A DNA stretch of 64,000 bases from an uncultured Bacilli bacterium (GCA_934086145.1 CAKOHV010000001.1:89826-153825); one strand, 5' to 3'. Counted from the first letter of the stretch, positions 45,188 through 54,961 are shown. The notes: generated by a model from the letters alone, not told the origin. Made by a program: numbers and translations.

Positions 45188-47740
45188 ATGCTAGAATTAA
45201 AAGAAATAACTAAGGAATATGATGTTGCGGGAAGTAAGCAACTAGCTCTAAATAAAATAAACATTAAATTTCGCCAAAATGAATTTGTATCAATTTTAGG
45301 ACAAAGTGGTAGTGGCAAAACAACTATGTTAAATATCATTGGTGGTTTAGATAAATATACTACAGGTGACTTAATAATAAATGGTATTTCTACGAAGGAA
45401 TATACCGACCATGATTGGGATATTTACCGTAATCATCGTGTGGGCTTTGTTTTTCAAAGTTATAACTTAATTCCTCATCAAACAGCTCTTCAAAATGTTG
45501 AATTAGCCTTAACTCTTTCGGGCATCGGCAAAGAAGAGCGTCGTAAAAGGGCTATTGCTGTCTTAAAAAAAGTTGGTCTTGAAAAACAGATCAATAAAAG
45601 ACCGAACCAAATGTCCGGTGGGCAAATGCAACGTATTGCTATTGCTCGTGCATTAGTAAATGATCCTGATATCCTTTTAGCCGACGAACCAACGGGAGCT
45701 CTTGACTCTGAAACTAGTCTTCAGGTCATGGATTTATTAGAAGAAATTGCTAAAGAAAAATTAGTTATCATGGTTACCCATAATCCTGACCTAGCCGTTA
45801 ATTACTCAACTCGTATTGTTAAACTTTTAGATGGGCAAATTATCGATGATACTAATCCGTTTGATGGCAAAGAAAAGAACGAAAAAAGTACTACTTCTCA
45901 AGGCAAAGCTAAGACTTCTATGAGCTTTAAAACAGCTTTATCTTTAAGCTTAAACAACTTGATGACTAAGAAAGGGCGTACGCTTTTAACTTCTTTTGCC
46001 GGTTCTATTGGAATTATCGGCATTGCTTTAATTCTATCTTTATCAAATGGAATTCAAAAATACATTGAAAAAACCGAACAGGAGACTCTTGCTTCATATC
46101 CCTTAACAATTCAAAAAGAATCAATCGATATGTCGACCTTATTTCAAACCCTGACTGGTCATCAAGAAGCTAAAGAATATAATGACAATAAAATTCATTC
46201 AATCAATATTATGGGGGATATGTTTACTACCGTAACTAAAGAGGTAAAGCATAATAATCTAAAAGATTTTAAAAAATACCTTGAAACAGACAGTAATATC
46301 AAAGATTACACCTCATCAATTGAATACACTTACAATGTTCAAATGAACGTTTATAAAAATGATACTAGTAAAATCGTTCAAGTAAATCCCACAACTGTGT
46401 TAGATGCTATTGGCATGTCAGCATCAGGAATTTCCAGTGCTTATAGCTCTTTTATGTCTAGCTATGATGTCTTTTATGAAATCTTAAACAACGATGAACT
46501 AAATAAAAAGACCTATGATGTCATTGAAGGAAGATGGCCCCAAAAATATAACGAAGTAGTTCTTCTTGTTGATAAAAACAATCAAATATCTGATTATAGT
46601 TTATATAGTTTAGGTATCCTTGATCAAGACCACTTAAAAGAACAATTTAATAATATGGTAAGTGGAAAAGATGTTGAATTTACCGAAAACTCTTATGATC
46701 CTAAAGATTTACTAAATTTAACTTTTAAATTAGTCTTAAATACTGATTACTATAAAAAACAAAATGGTTTATGGCTTGATATGTCTAATGATGATACCTA
46801 TATGAAAAAGGTTCTTGAAAAAGCAGAAGAAATCAAAGTTGTTGGTATCATTAAACCAAATGAAGAAGCAGTTACTGGCAATAATACAGCCGGTATGATC
46901 GGCTATACTCATGAATTAATGGAACATTTAATAACTAAAACTAACGAACAAGAAATTGTTAAAGAACAATTAGCGACTCCTGACATTAATGTTTTCACTA
47001 AAACAGAATTTACGAGTAATAAAGAATTTGATATGAATAATCTTAGCGCCGAACAATTAAAATACCTAAAAAGTATGAGCCAAGCTGAATTAGCTGAATT
47101 TATGAAATCTTACTCCGAAAATCTTTCGGCAACCTACGAACAAAATTTAACTAAGTTAGGTATTGCTAGTATTGATGATCCTTATGGTATTAATATTTAT
47201 CCTAAGGATTTTGACTCTAAGGAAGAAATAACTTCTTTAATTGATAAATATAATGAAGATAAAGAAGAGCAAGATAAAATTAAATATACTGACGTCGTGG
47301 GCATTATGATGAGTTCTGTTTCTACCATCGTCAATGTTATAAGTAGTGTTTTAATTGCCTTCGTTGCCATTAGTTTAATTGTTTCATCTATTATGATTGC
47401 TATCATCACTTATATTTCAGTTATTGAACGAACCAAAGAAATTGGTATTTTACGTGCCATGGGGGCTTCTAAAAAAGATATTTCCCGTGTTTTCAATGCT
47501 GAAACTTTAATTGAAGGTTTATGTGCTGGTGTTCTTGGTATCCTTGTAACTATCCTTATTAATATTCCAGCCAACATTATTATTAAAAAAGCTGTTAACA
47601 TAAGCAATTTATCTAAATTACCAATTGATGGTGCAATCATTCTTATTATCATAAGTATTTTACTTACTGTAATAGCTGGCTTTATTCCAGCTAAAATAGC
47701 CTCTAAAAAAGATCCTGTAGAAGCTTTAAGAACAGAGTAA
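45188..47740 (+). CDS. MacB-type ABC transporter: ATPase fused to FtsX-like permease
   Basis: An 850-residue fusion. Residues 1-225 form an ABC ATPase with GQSGSGKTT (38-46), Q-loop, [15 protein letters not shown] signature and [12 protein letters not shown]. From about residue 255 comes a permease with one N-terminal helix, a large extracellular domain (about 290-690) and three C-terminal helices ending in [20 protein letters not shown] and [15 protein letters not shown], the FtsX signature. Such proteins move peptides, lipoproteins or antibiotics by mechanotransmission. The strong regulated promoter suggests inducible use. RBS CTAGGAGGTCTAT. Confidence 0.88.
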   Translation: MLELKEITKEYDVAGSKQLALNKINIKFRQNEFVSILGQSGSGKTTMLNIIGGLDKYTTGDLIINGISTKEYTDHDWDIYRNHRVGFVFQSYNLIPHQTALQNVELALTLSGIGKEERRKRAIAVLKKVGLEKQINKRPNQMSGGQMQRIAIARALVNDPDILLADEPTGALDSETSLQVMDLLEEIAKEKLVIMVTHNPDLAVNYSTRIVKLLDGQIIDDTNPFDGKEKNEKSTTSQGKAKTSMSFKTALSLSLNNLMTKKGRTLLTSFAGSIGIIGIALILSLSNGIQKYIEKTEQETLASYPLTIQKESIDMSTLFQTLTGHQEAKEYNDNKIHSINIMGDMFTTVTKEVKHNNLKDFKKYLETDSNIKDYTSSIEYTYNVQMNVYKNDTSKIVQVNPTTVLDAIGMSASGISSAYSSFMSSYDVFYEILNNDELNKKTYDVIEGRWPQKYNEVVLLVDKNNQISDYSLYSLGILDQDHLKEQFNNMVSGKDVEFTENSYDPKDLLNLTFKLVLNTDYYKKQNGLWLDMSNDDTYMKKVLEKAEEIKVVGIIKPNEEAVTGNNTAGMIGYTHELMEHLITKTNEQEIVKEQLATPDINVFTKTEFTSNKEFDMNNLSAEQLKYLKSMSQAELAEFMKSYSENLSATYEQNLTKLGIASIDDPYGINIYPKDFDSKEEITSLIDKYNEDKEEQDKIKYTDVVGIMMSSVSTIVNVISSVLIAFVAISLIVSSIMIAIITYISVIERTKEIGILRAMGASKKDISRVFNAETLIEGLCAGVLGILVTILINIPANIIIKKAVNISNLSKLPIDGAIILIIISILLTVIAGFIPAKIASKKDPVEALRTE

Positions 47741-47753
47741 CATCTGTTTTTTT
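47731..47753 (+). terminator. Terminator overlapping the ABC exporter stop codon
   Basis: AACAGA (47731-47736) / TCTGTT (47743-47748) with a T-run. Confidence 0.7.
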
Positions 47754-47799
47754 AATACATAATTTTCTAAAAAAAAAGCCAAACTATTATAGAACGATA

Positions 47800-47828
47800 T
47801 TGACTTAACTAACTTAAAATCTTATAAT
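47800..47828 (+). promoter_or_regulatory. Promoter of the surface protein gene at 47857
   Basis: TTGACT (47800-47805), 17 bases, TATAAT (47823-47828). Confidence 0.75.
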
Positions 47829-47856
47829 AAATAAAAGAATAGAGAGTAGTGATTTC

Positions 47857-48555
47857 ATGAAAAAGCAATATATCTATGTACTAATAGCTATCTTAGTACT
47901 TTTACTTACCGCCTCAAGTTTTTTAGGTAAGCAAATGTTAATGGCGAAATCACCATCTATTGTTGTTGAAACTGACTTAACCAGTAATAATGAGCCATCG
48001 GGGCGTAATTCTTATGAAATTGATAATGATGATCTAAGTTTAATCGAAGACGATTTAAAAGAAATGGCTACACCAGTTTCTTTAACTATCACTAATTACC
48101 AAAATACCGCTGCCAACCTTACATATACTTATGAAATAAATATTGAAAATGTTTCTGGAGCTTACCAAATTACAATTGGTAATACCAGCCAATACCTTGT
48201 TTTTGACGCGAAAGGCCGTGCAACCATTACTCTAAAAAGTAACGACCATGCTACTATTGAAGAACTTCCAAGTGGCTCAAAGTATACTATAACTCAATCT
48301 GGTATGGATTCTTATCAAACTTCCATCAATGACTTAAGTACCAACACTTATACTGCAACTTTATCAGATTCTAACAAAGTAACTTTCCGCAATGCCACAA
48401 CCGATCAATCGCAAGTTAAAAAGAACTTTGATAGTAATCCTAATACCCTTGACCCAATTGGTCTTTTAGCTCTAACACTTGCTATTGCGTTCATTACATC
48501 ACTCGCTTTAATCCATCACAACAAAAAAACACCACGTTACGAACAAGATTTATAA
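47857..48555 (+). CDS. Surface protein with pilin-like (DUF7601/Cna-B-type) domain and NPNT tail
   Basis: A 232-residue protein with an N-terminal signal or anchor (8-28), an acidic linker, and a beta domain with AKGRATITLKSNDHATIEEL, PSGSKYTITQ and NKVTFRNA, a pattern common in DUF7601/Cna-B-like stalk modules. The C-terminus reads SNPNTLDPIG, a membrane helix and HHNKK, similar to the NPxT tails of two other surface proteins here. Probably displayed on the cell surface. RBS AGAGAGTAGTGATTTC. Confidence 0.65.
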   Translation: MKKQYIYVLIAILVLLLTASSFLGKQMLMAKSPSIVVETDLTSNNEPSGRNSYEIDNDDLSLIEDDLKEMATPVSLTITNYQNTAANLTYTYEINIENVSGAYQITIGNTSQYLVFDAKGRATITLKSNDHATIEELPSGSKYTITQSGMDSYQTSINDLSTNTYTATLSDSNKVTFRNATTDQSQVKKNFDSNPNTLDPIGLLALTLAIAFITSLALIHHNKKTPRYEQDL

Positions 48556-48568
48556 TCTTGTTTTTTTT
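48542..48568 (+). terminator. Terminator overlapping the stop codon
   Basis: AACAAGATT (48542-48550) / AATCTTGTT (48554-48562), loop TAT, T-run. Confidence 0.88.
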
Positions 48569-48727
48569 AACTTTCAAAATATTTTAACATCCACTTACCA
48601 TAAAAAACCACTTGCTAAATAAAATAGATAAAGTATAATAGCTATTCAAAGAACTAAATCTATAGAAAGGAATTAATTAATCATAGAGACTAACTAATAT
48701 TCTCTAACTTTAATTAGACAAGTTAAT

Positions 48728-49231
48728 ATGAAAAAAGCTTTATGCCTTATTGAAAATATAATCATTTTTTTATTACTTTTAATTAGTTGTTTATCATTTG
48801 TTAAATTTATTTATCAGATAAATCATGAAAATATTGATACTTCTTACTTATGGGACATTACTTATCAAAATTTTCAAACAACCGCGGGAAGCCAAACTAT
48901 GACTTTTGATACCCAAAATGACTCCCTTAATTTCTCCGTTACTTTAAAAAATGAAGAAGAATTTTGTGAATTTACTGTTGATATTGTAAACAATGGAGCC
49001 TTAAATGCGCAAATTACCAATATTGACCGTGAAATTATTAGTACTAATAATATTTTAATCGCCAATATTACTTATAACGATGGAACAGCAATAAAAGAAA
49101 ATGACGTTTTAAAAGCCCAAGAAACTAAACAAATTAAAATAAAAATTTCTTATCCTAAACAAACAGAAAAAATTTATGATGCCTTACAATTGACCCTTAA
49201 ATTAAAAATAAAATTTATTCCCGCTCTTTAA
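48728..49231 (+). CDS. Secreted TasA/camelysin-like protein (SipW-type substrate candidate)
   Basis: A 167-residue protein with an N-terminal hydrophobic segment (about 9-30) followed by beta-rich sequence. FSVTLKNEEEFCEFTVDIVN, NGALNAQIT and KQIKIKISYP resemble the TasA/CalY style domains of spore-former matrix proteins. No C-terminal anchor. It stands directly before a SipW-type signal peptidase, the enzyme class that processes such proteins. The RBS is weak (no clear GGAGG). A TAGAGA/TCTCTA inverted repeat lies in its leader. Confidence 0.55.
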   Translation: MKKALCLIENIIIFLLLLISCLSFVKFIYQINHENIDTSYLWDITYQNFQTTAGSQTMTFDTQNDSLNFSVTLKNEEEFCEFTVDIVNNGALNAQITNIDREIISTNNILIANITYNDGTAIKENDVLKAQETKQIKIKISYPKQTEKIYDALQLTLKLKIKFIPAL

Positions 49232-49292
49232 AATTATTGTCTTCTATTTTATTTTATATTATAATTTTATGTAGAATAGAGGAGTAGTATAT

Positions 49293-50429
49293 ATGAATTA
49301 TTTTAGTAAAATATTTAAAAATCAGTTATATCCTTTTTACATATGTGTGTTCTCCCTTCTTTTTCTTTTTTTAATTTTTAAAGATTCTTTATCTTCCTTA
49401 GTATATCCCGTCTTTTTTGCCTATTGGTTATTAAGTTTATTTTTCTTTATTCTTCTTTTTGGATATCGTAAAAACAAAAGTAATTATCTTAAACAACAAA
49501 TAAATAATACTTTTTTATCCTGCTTACTTATCTATGTAATTATTATTTATTTAGTAGGTTTTTCTTCATCATTCATTAGTGTAACTTATAATTTTAATCA
49601 TCTTATAACTTTAATTTATTTATTTTGTTTAATTATTTTAAAAGAAATTTTCCGATATACTGCTTTAAGTAAATCTTTAAATAGCTTTAAACTATTTATT
49701 ATCAATTTTCTTTTATTTGTCCTTTTTGACTTTACCTTTTATACACTAACGACCCCTTTAACTAAATATAATTTAATAGCTCTTTTTATAACTAGTATAA
49801 CTAGTGAACTATTATTAACTTATACTTCCCGTAAATATGGTTATATTCCTTGCTTATTTTATGCTTTTGTCCTTAATCTCTTACCTGAACTTCTTTTTTC
49901 GCCTGACCTTGGTTTATACTTAAAAGTTATCTTTAACGTTATCTTAAATGCTTCTTTATTTTTCCTAATCAGTAAACCATATCGTAAATCAGAAATGGAA
50001 CGTGCTAACACTTATAAAAATAGTGGGTGGATGATAGCTGAAGGCATACTATTATTCTTTGTCGCGGCGACGATTATTCTAATATCAGGGAAATTTAAGT
50101 ATACTTTATCATCTATTGCTTCTGATTCTATGTTTCCCCAATTACAAAGAGGGGATGGTATTATTGTTAAAAAGTTGACCTCTCAAGAAAAAGATAAACT
50201 CCAAGTCGGAGACATTATTGCTTTTAAAGATGGTAACTTTGTCATTACCCATCGCATCGAAGAAATAACCGAAGAAGACGGAACCAAATTATATCAAACA
50301 AAAGGTGATAACAATACCTCAAAAGACGTTACAAAAAAAACAAAAGATGATATAATAGGAATAGTAAAACTAAGAATACCATATATCGGATATCCATCAG
50401 TTGAAATAGCTGAAATCAAGAATAAATAA
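49293..50429 (+). CDS. sipW: SipW-type (ER-type) signal peptidase I with an extended membrane domain
   Basis: Signal peptidases of this class use Ser and His instead of Ser and Lys. The C-terminal ~130 residues have SDSMFPQLQRGDGIIVKK (catalytic Ser279), VGDIIAFKDGNFVITHRI (His320) and QTKGDNN. Unusually, about 245 residues with roughly eight membrane helices precede the catalytic anchor, so the protein is twice the normal SipW length. Likely processes the neighbouring secreted proteins. RBS AGAGGAGTAGTATAT. Confidence 0.8.
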   Translation: MNYFSKIFKNQLYPFYICVFSLLFLFLIFKDSLSSLVYPVFFAYWLLSLFFFILLFGYRKNKSNYLKQQINNTFLSCLLIYVIIIYLVGFSSSFISVTYNFNHLITLIYLFCLIILKEIFRYTALSKSLNSFKLFIINFLLFVLFDFTFYTLTTPLTKYNLIALFITSITSELLLTYTSRKYGYIPCLFYAFVLNLLPELLFSPDLGLYLKVIFNVILNASLFFLISKPYRKSEMERANTYKNSGWMIAEGILLFFVAATIILISGKFKYTLSSIASDSMFPQLQRGDGIIVKKLTSQEKDKLQVGDIIAFKDGNFVITHRIEEITEEDGTKLYQTKGDNNTSKDVTKKTKDDIIGIVKLRIPYIGYPSVEIAEIKNK

Positions 50430-50441
50430 GGAGTATGCAAA

Positions 50442-51518
50442 ATGAATAATAAAAAAGCCTTAGTCACAATCGTAATTGCGGCTCTCGTAATTCTTTCAAT
50501 TGCGATTATTGTAACATTAATGACCGAATTAACGGGCTTTGCTATAACTTTAATTGCACTATTTATTGTTTTAGCAGGGTGCCTATCAGTTTATATTAAG
50601 GAAGACCCAGATGAATATTCTATCTTTATCAAAGAAAAAAAACGTATTTTAAAAACCTATAATTCGGTTATTGTTGAAGTAGAAACTCTTCCTAATATAG
50701 CCGGCAAAAACATTATAAAAGTCAAAACCTTTGATGATTTAATCGATGCTCAACTAGAATTACGTGAACCAATTTACTATAAAAATGATAATGATTCATG
50801 TTTTTTCCTTCTTTTACATTATAATGAAGCGTGTATCTATATTTTAAAATTAAATAACGAAGTAATTTCGCCAACGGAATTATCAATAAGATACATGAAA
50901 CCAGATGGAACAGATAATAAAACCGACTATGAAAATCTTCTTGAAGCCATTGAAGATACTGTTGTTTTCAAATTAGATGAACTTCGTAGCTATAAAATAT
51001 CTCCTATTAGAAATGACGATGTCATTGAAGTCGTTGATGATACCGCTATTAAACAATCCTTAGAAAAAACGATTAGTTTAAAGCAAGATGAAGTAGCTGA
51101 AGAACTTTCTAAGACCAAATATATCAAAGATTTAAAAGCCCGTCTTGAAGAATATGAAAGTAAAGATAAAACTAAAGTTCCCAAAAAGGAAATAACACCA
51201 TCAGTTTCTCCTAAAAAGAGCGAAAAAGTTGTTGAAGAACCAACAATTAAAGTTATAAAAAAATCAGTCCAAGAACCAAACCGAGAAACAGCGTCCAAAG
51301 AAACTTTCGAACCAGTTAAAGAACTAAAAGTAATTAGACCTTTAGCTGACGATGATAAAATAAGTAAAATAACGGAATTAACCGAAAATGTTTTAGAAAC
51401 ACAAGCGAAAGACGAACCAACTGAAACTAAAAAGAAAAAAAATTCTAAAAAAGTTTCCCATGCTTCTCGTCGTACTGCCAGATATGTTAAAAACATTAAA
51501 GAAAAAGAAGAAAATTAA
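50442..51518 (+). CDS. Membrane protein with DUF5305-like domain and Lys-rich tail
   Basis: A 358-residue protein with two N-terminal membrane helices (about 6-28, 31-51), a folded region (70-185) with VKTFDDLIDAQLELREPIYY and FFLLLHYNEACIYILK resembling DUF5305, then a long charged, probably disordered tail with many Lys, Glu, Pro and Thr. DUF5305-like proteins are often found beside sipW, as here. AAGGAGTATGCAAA precedes ATG, 12 bases after sipW. Function unknown. Confidence 0.6.
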   Translation: MNNKKALVTIVIAALVILSIAIIVTLMTELTGFAITLIALFIVLAGCLSVYIKEDPDEYSIFIKEKKRILKTYNSVIVEVETLPNIAGKNIIKVKTFDDLIDAQLELREPIYYKNDNDSCFFLLLHYNEACIYILKLNNEVISPTELSIRYMKPDGTDNKTDYENLLEAIEDTVVFKLDELRSYKISPIRNDDVIEVVDDTAIKQSLEKTISLKQDEVAEELSKTKYIKDLKARLEEYESKDKTKVPKKEITPSVSPKKSEKVVEEPTIKVIKKSVQEPNRETASKETFEPVKELKVIRPLADDDKISKITELTENVLETQAKDEPTETKKKKNSKKVSHASRRTARYVKNIKEKEEN

Positions 51519-51549
51519 GCTTTAAAGCTCTGCCTCTAAAGCTTTTTTT
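51517..51549 (+). terminator. Rho-independent terminator
   Basis: AAGCTTTA (51517-51524) / TAAAGCTT (51537-51544), T-run. The 170 bases up to the next gene contain only its RBS AATAAGGAGTATC. Confidence 0.75.
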
Positions 51550-51720
51550 AATAAAGCTCCATATTGTAAAGTCCTAGCTCTTATTATATAATGACTATAG
51601 AAGAAACTAAAAGCTATTAGCTATTCCAATAATCAAGAAGATTCTTTCTTTTCTTTTGCTATTTTTGTTCTAGTTTAACTTTTTCTTCTAAAAAATAATT
51701 ATAATAAGGAGTATCAAATT

Positions 51721-52254
51721 ATGAACGATATCTTAAAATATGATCCAACTTTTTCCAATGAAAAATTTATAACTTATATAAACAATGTCTTTATTCAAAT
51801 CCATATAGCTTTAATTACTAAAGATTTACAAAAAATCAAGCATTTTGTTACCGACTCAGTTTATAAGGAATTAGAAGCGCGAGTTAATCATTTAAATGCC
51901 TCTGGCTTAATGCAAATGTACGATGAACTAAATGTTACCCAAACAGACATTTTAAAATACCAAGTATCAGATAATCTAATGACTATCGAAGTAAAGATAA
52001 TATCCCGTTACTTAGACTATCTTGTTACCGAAGATGGCAATTACGTTAGTGGTAACAACACTTCCCGTACACAAAAAGATAACTATTTAACTTTTATTAA
52101 AAAAACTAACTTTAGCAAAAGTGGATCCCTAAATAAATGTCCTAATTGTGGCGCTTCTATTGATATCAATACCAATGGTCAATGTGCCTATTGTAAAACA
52201 TTCTACAATTTAGCTGATAAGGACTGGGTTCTATCATCTTTTAAAACAATCTAA
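51721..52254 (+). CDS. Cytosolic Tim44-like domain protein with C-terminal zinc ribbon
   Basis: A 177-residue protein without signal peptide or membrane helix. Residues 10-130 look like a Tim44/NTF2-type alpha+beta domain (FITYINNVFIQIHIALITKD, then YKELEARVNHL). The end carries a zinc ribbon CPNCGASI...CAYC with Cys140, 143, 155 and 158. It is a shorter relative of the two membrane proteins downstream, which have the same domain pair. Role unknown. Confidence 0.6.
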   Translation: MNDILKYDPTFSNEKFITYINNVFIQIHIALITKDLQKIKHFVTDSVYKELEARVNHLNASGLMQMYDELNVTQTDILKYQVSDNLMTIEVKIISRYLDYLVTEDGNYVSGNNTSRTQKDNYLTFIKKTNFSKSGSLNKCPNCGASIDINTNGQCAYCKTFYNLADKDWVLSSFKTI

Positions 52255-52298
52255 ACTTTAAAGAAAATAAAGACTTTGTCTCTTCTTTAAAGTTTTTT
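52254..52298 (+). terminator. Rho-independent terminator
   Basis: AACTTTAAAGAA (52254-52265) / TTCTTTAAAGTT (52283-52294), 17-base loop, T-run. Confidence 0.8.
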
Positions 52299-52436
52299 AT
52301 TTTCCTAAGAGAAATCCATAACTTTAATTTAATTCTTACTATAATAACGCTCAACTTAGTTCTTATTTAATCTTTTCCCTTACTTCCTAAATTATCAAAA
52401 AAACATCTTTATGAATAAGCCTTTTATAAAAAGAAA

Positions 52437-52850
52437 TAATCCCATATCTTATGTCACCAATTTTAGTGTCATTTTATTAAATTCATTTCCATTTCTTTAA
52501 TAAAATGGTATTTCAGTGGAACTTGCTTAGCTGATAAATATTTATTTAAAAGATTGTTATTTATATTAAATTATTATACAATAATATAAGAATAGAATAA
52601 TGTTTTAAAATAGTTTCTAGTTTCACAGGGTGGTTATAAAAAAGATAAAATTAAAAATATCATCATCAATTGAACGATAGATTAAGAGAGAGTTGTGTTA
52701 TTATGAAGAAAAAAATGAAATGGCCTTTTATTATCGTTGCTTGTCTTTTGCTCCTAACAATTCCTATTATGCCTTCCTTTGCTGATTCTGGTTTTGATGG
52801 CAGCTATGATAGTAGTTCTAGTTCTTCCGGCTGGAGCAGTTCTTCAGGTT
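52437..52850 (+). repeat. Direct repeat, copy 1: leader plus gene start of a Tim44-like protein
   Basis: About 270 bases of leader and the first ~150 bases of the coding region recur 1272 bases downstream with very few differences. The leader holds a conserved hairpin, CATTTTATTAAA (52470-52481) / TTTAATAAAATG (52496-52507). The stretch 52299-52436 shows no other feature. Confidence 0.8.
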
Positions 52851-53665
52851 GGAGTGATTCCTCAAGCTCCGGCTCCTCAAGTTCTCATAGTGGCGGTAAC
52901 GAACCATTTTTGGAAGTACTCATAACTCTTCTTTTTAGAATTCCCCTTGGTCTTATAGTAATAGTTATAAGCATAATAGTTATAGAAACTAGTTTAGCGA
53001 TTGTTATGGGTACTTTGGAAATTTTGATAAGAGGTAAAAAAAATCGCGCTGATTTAAATAACCAAGATAACATAAGAAATATTAGTGGTCCAAGAAAAAA
53101 AATGCCTTTATACGATGTTAATCAAGTAAAAAAATATTTGTCTGATTATGATGAAGAAGAATTCAAAAAACAAGCTTACGAATTATATAAAGAAATTCAA
53201 ATTGCTTGGATGAACTTTGATGATCTATCTTTAAAAAGATGTACTACAGATGCGTTATATGCTGCTTATTCCGGACAATTGTCTCTTCTAAAAGCTAAAA
53301 AACAACAAAATATTATGCGTGACTTTGAACTACGCAATATAGAAATTATCAGAATGGAAATCACAGAAAGCTCCATTTCCTTAGGTGTTAGAATGACAGT
53401 AGTTTGTTTTGATTATATTATTGATGATAATTATAAAACCATCCGTGGTAATGATAAAGTTCCAGTTACGTATACATACTTTATGGTCTTTAATAAAGGT
53501 TTTTCAGAGAAAACAAACACTTGCCCGAATTGCGGAGCCCCTTTAGAAGATCTTACTTCAGTCATTTGTCCATACTGTCGTAGCCGAGTTATTAATAATA
53601 ACTATGGCTGGGTTTTAGCTAAAAAACAAGTCATATCTCAGACTGTAAATTTCAAACGTGATTAA
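52703..53665 (+). CDS. Tim44-like membrane protein with Ser-rich segment and zinc ribbon, copy 1
   Basis: From ATG 52703 (TTG 52670 rejected, no RBS) the 320-residue protein has a signal peptide ending near SFADSG, a Ser/Gly/Trp-rich spacer (about 25-58), one membrane region (60-100), a Tim44-like domain with FKKQAYELYKEIQIAWMNFD and a zinc ribbon CPNCGAPLEDLTSVICPYC near the C-terminus. Members of this type are common in gut Bacillota; function unestablished. The spacer is probably extracytoplasmic and the Tim44/zinc part intracellular. Confidence 0.7.
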   Translation: MKKKMKWPFIIVACLLLLTIPIMPSFADSGFDGSYDSSSSSSGWSSSSGWSDSSSSGSSSSHSGGNEPFLEVLITLLFRIPLGLIVIVISIIVIETSLAIVMGTLEILIRGKKNRADLNNQDNIRNISGPRKKMPLYDVNQVKKYLSDYDEEEFKKQAYELYKEIQIAWMNFDDLSLKRCTTDALYAAYSGQLSLLKAKKQQNIMRDFELRNIEIIRMEITESSISLGVRMTVVCFDYIIDDNYKTIRGNDKVPVTYTYFMVFNKGFSEKTNTCPNCGAPLEDLTSVICPYCRSRVINNNYGWVLAKKQVISQTVNFKRD

Positions 53666-53680
53666 TATATTAGTGATAAA

Positions 53681-53710
53681 ATGTTTCAAAAATAGAACAA
53701 AAAAATAAAT
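53681..53710 (+). pseudogene. Fossil of the first codons of the spoVD-like gene
   Basis: AGTGATAAAATGTTTCAAAA followed by a TAG and an A-rich run closely resembles the RBS and start of the spoVD-like gene (GGTGATAATATGTTTCAAAA at 55057-55076). It marks the right end of the tandem duplication unit, meaning the duplication broke inside the spoVD start. Confidence 0.6.
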
Positions 53711-54122
53711 ATCCCATATCTTATGTCGTAAATTTTAGTGTCATTTTATTAAATTCATTTCCATTTCTTTAATAAAATGGTATTTCAGTGGAACTTGCTT
53801 AGCTGATAAATATTTATTTAAAAGATTGTTATTTATATTAAATTATTATACAATAATATAAGAATAGAATAATGTTTTAAAATAGTTTCTAGTTTCACAG
53901 GGTGGTTATAAAAAAGATAAAATTAAAAATATCATCATCAATTGAACGATAGATTAAGAGAGAGTTGTGTTATTATGAAGAAAAAAATGAAATGGCCTTT
54001 TATTATCGTTGCTTGTCTTTTGCTCCTAACAATTCCTATCACGCCTTCCTTTGCTGATTCTGGCTTTGATGGCAGCTATGATAGTAGTTCTAGTTCTTCT
54101 GATTGGAGTAGTTCTTCGAGTT
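53709..54122 (+). repeat. Direct repeat, copy 2
   Basis: Second copy of the repeat at 52437-52850 (offset 1272). I see only a few changed bases (for example CACCAA against CGTAAA) across the leader. The hairpin arms are at 53742-53753 and 53768-53779. It fills the 53711-53974 gap. Confidence 0.8.
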
Positions 54123-54952
54123 CATCGAGTTCTTCAAGTTGGAGTGATTCCTCAAGTTCTTACGATAGTTGGTCCTCAAGTTCCAGTTCCTCAAGTTCTC
54201 ATAGTAGCAGTGGCGACTCATCATTGGATTCAGCCTTTAGTATTTTGGCTTTTATTGCATTTATTGCTGTATATTTTGCTCCAGCAGTTGCTATATACAT
54301 TTTTGGTAATATGAGAACCAGTAAAAAAAATCGCGATAATTTATATAATCCAGATAACATGAGAACTATTAGTAGTCTAGGAAAGGAAATGACTCCATAC
54401 GATGCTAATCAAGTAAAAAAATATTTGTTTGATTATGATGAAGAAGAATTCAAAAAACAAGCTTACGAATTATATAGAGAAATTCAAATTGCTTGGATGA
54501 ACTTTGATAATCTATCTTTGAGAAGATGTACTACAGATGCTTTATATGCTGCTTATTCTGGACAATTAGCTATTCTTAAAACTAAGAAACAACAAAATAT
54601 TATGCGTGACTTTGAGCTACGCAATATACAAATTACCGGAATGGAAATAAAAGAAGGCTTCATTTCTTTAGGGGTTAAAATGACAGTAGTTTGTTTTGAT
54701 TATATTATTGATGATAAATATAAGACCATCCGTGGCAATGATAAACTTCCAGTCATGTATGAATACTTTATGGTCTTTAATAAAGGCTTCTCAGAGCGTC
54801 CAAACACTTGTCCGAATTGCGGAGCTCCTTTAGAAAATCTTACTTCAGTCGTTTGTCCATACTGTCGTAGTCAAATTATTAATAATAACTATGAATGGGT
54901 TTTAGCTAAAAAACAAGTTCTAGCTCAGACTGAAAATTTTAAACGTGATTAA
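53975..54952 (+). CDS. Tim44-like membrane protein with Ser-rich segment and zinc ribbon, copy 2
   Basis: From ATG 53975 the 325-residue protein parallels copy 1: signal peptide (to SFADSG), a longer Ser-rich stretch (about 25-68), a hydrophobic region, the Tim44-like domain FKKQAYELYREIQIAWMNFD and the zinc ribbon CPNCGAPLENLTSVVCPYC. The signal peptide and leader are almost identical to copy 1, whereas the membrane region differs clearly and the domain region shows scattered changes. It ends at a terminator before spoVD. Confidence 0.7.
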   Translation: MKKKMKWPFIIVACLLLLTIPITPSFADSGFDGSYDSSSSSSDWSSSSSSSSSSSWSDSSSSYDSWSSSSSSSSSHSSSGDSSLDSAFSILAFIAFIAVYFAPAVAIYIFGNMRTSKKNRDNLYNPDNMRTISSLGKEMTPYDANQVKKYLFDYDEEEFKKQAYELYREIQIAWMNFDNLSLRRCTTDALYAAYSGQLAILKTKKQQNIMRDFELRNIQITGMEIKEGFISLGVKMTVVCFDYIIDDKYKTIRGNDKLPVMYEYFMVFNKGFSERPNTCPNCGAPLENLTSVVCPYCRSQIINNNYEWVLAKKQVLAQTENFKRD

Positions 54953-54961
54953 TAATTAAAG

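Noticed and set aside
50990..51496. 168-codon frame on the - strand opposite the DUF5305-like gene
   Set aside because: Produced by the Lys/Glu-rich codons of the real gene read in reverse; no plausible start region or family.
54090..54210. Serine-rich repeats as a possible CRISPR or tandem DNA repeat
   Set aside because: The repetition is short serine-codon bias in a coding region. There are no uniform repeats and spacers; no CRISPR array occurs in the window.
53996..54314. Long frame on the + strand (54051-54314) over the Ser-rich part of Tim44-like copy 2
   Set aside because: It is an alternate-frame shadow of the TCN/AGT-rich serine repeat, with no ribosome binding site.
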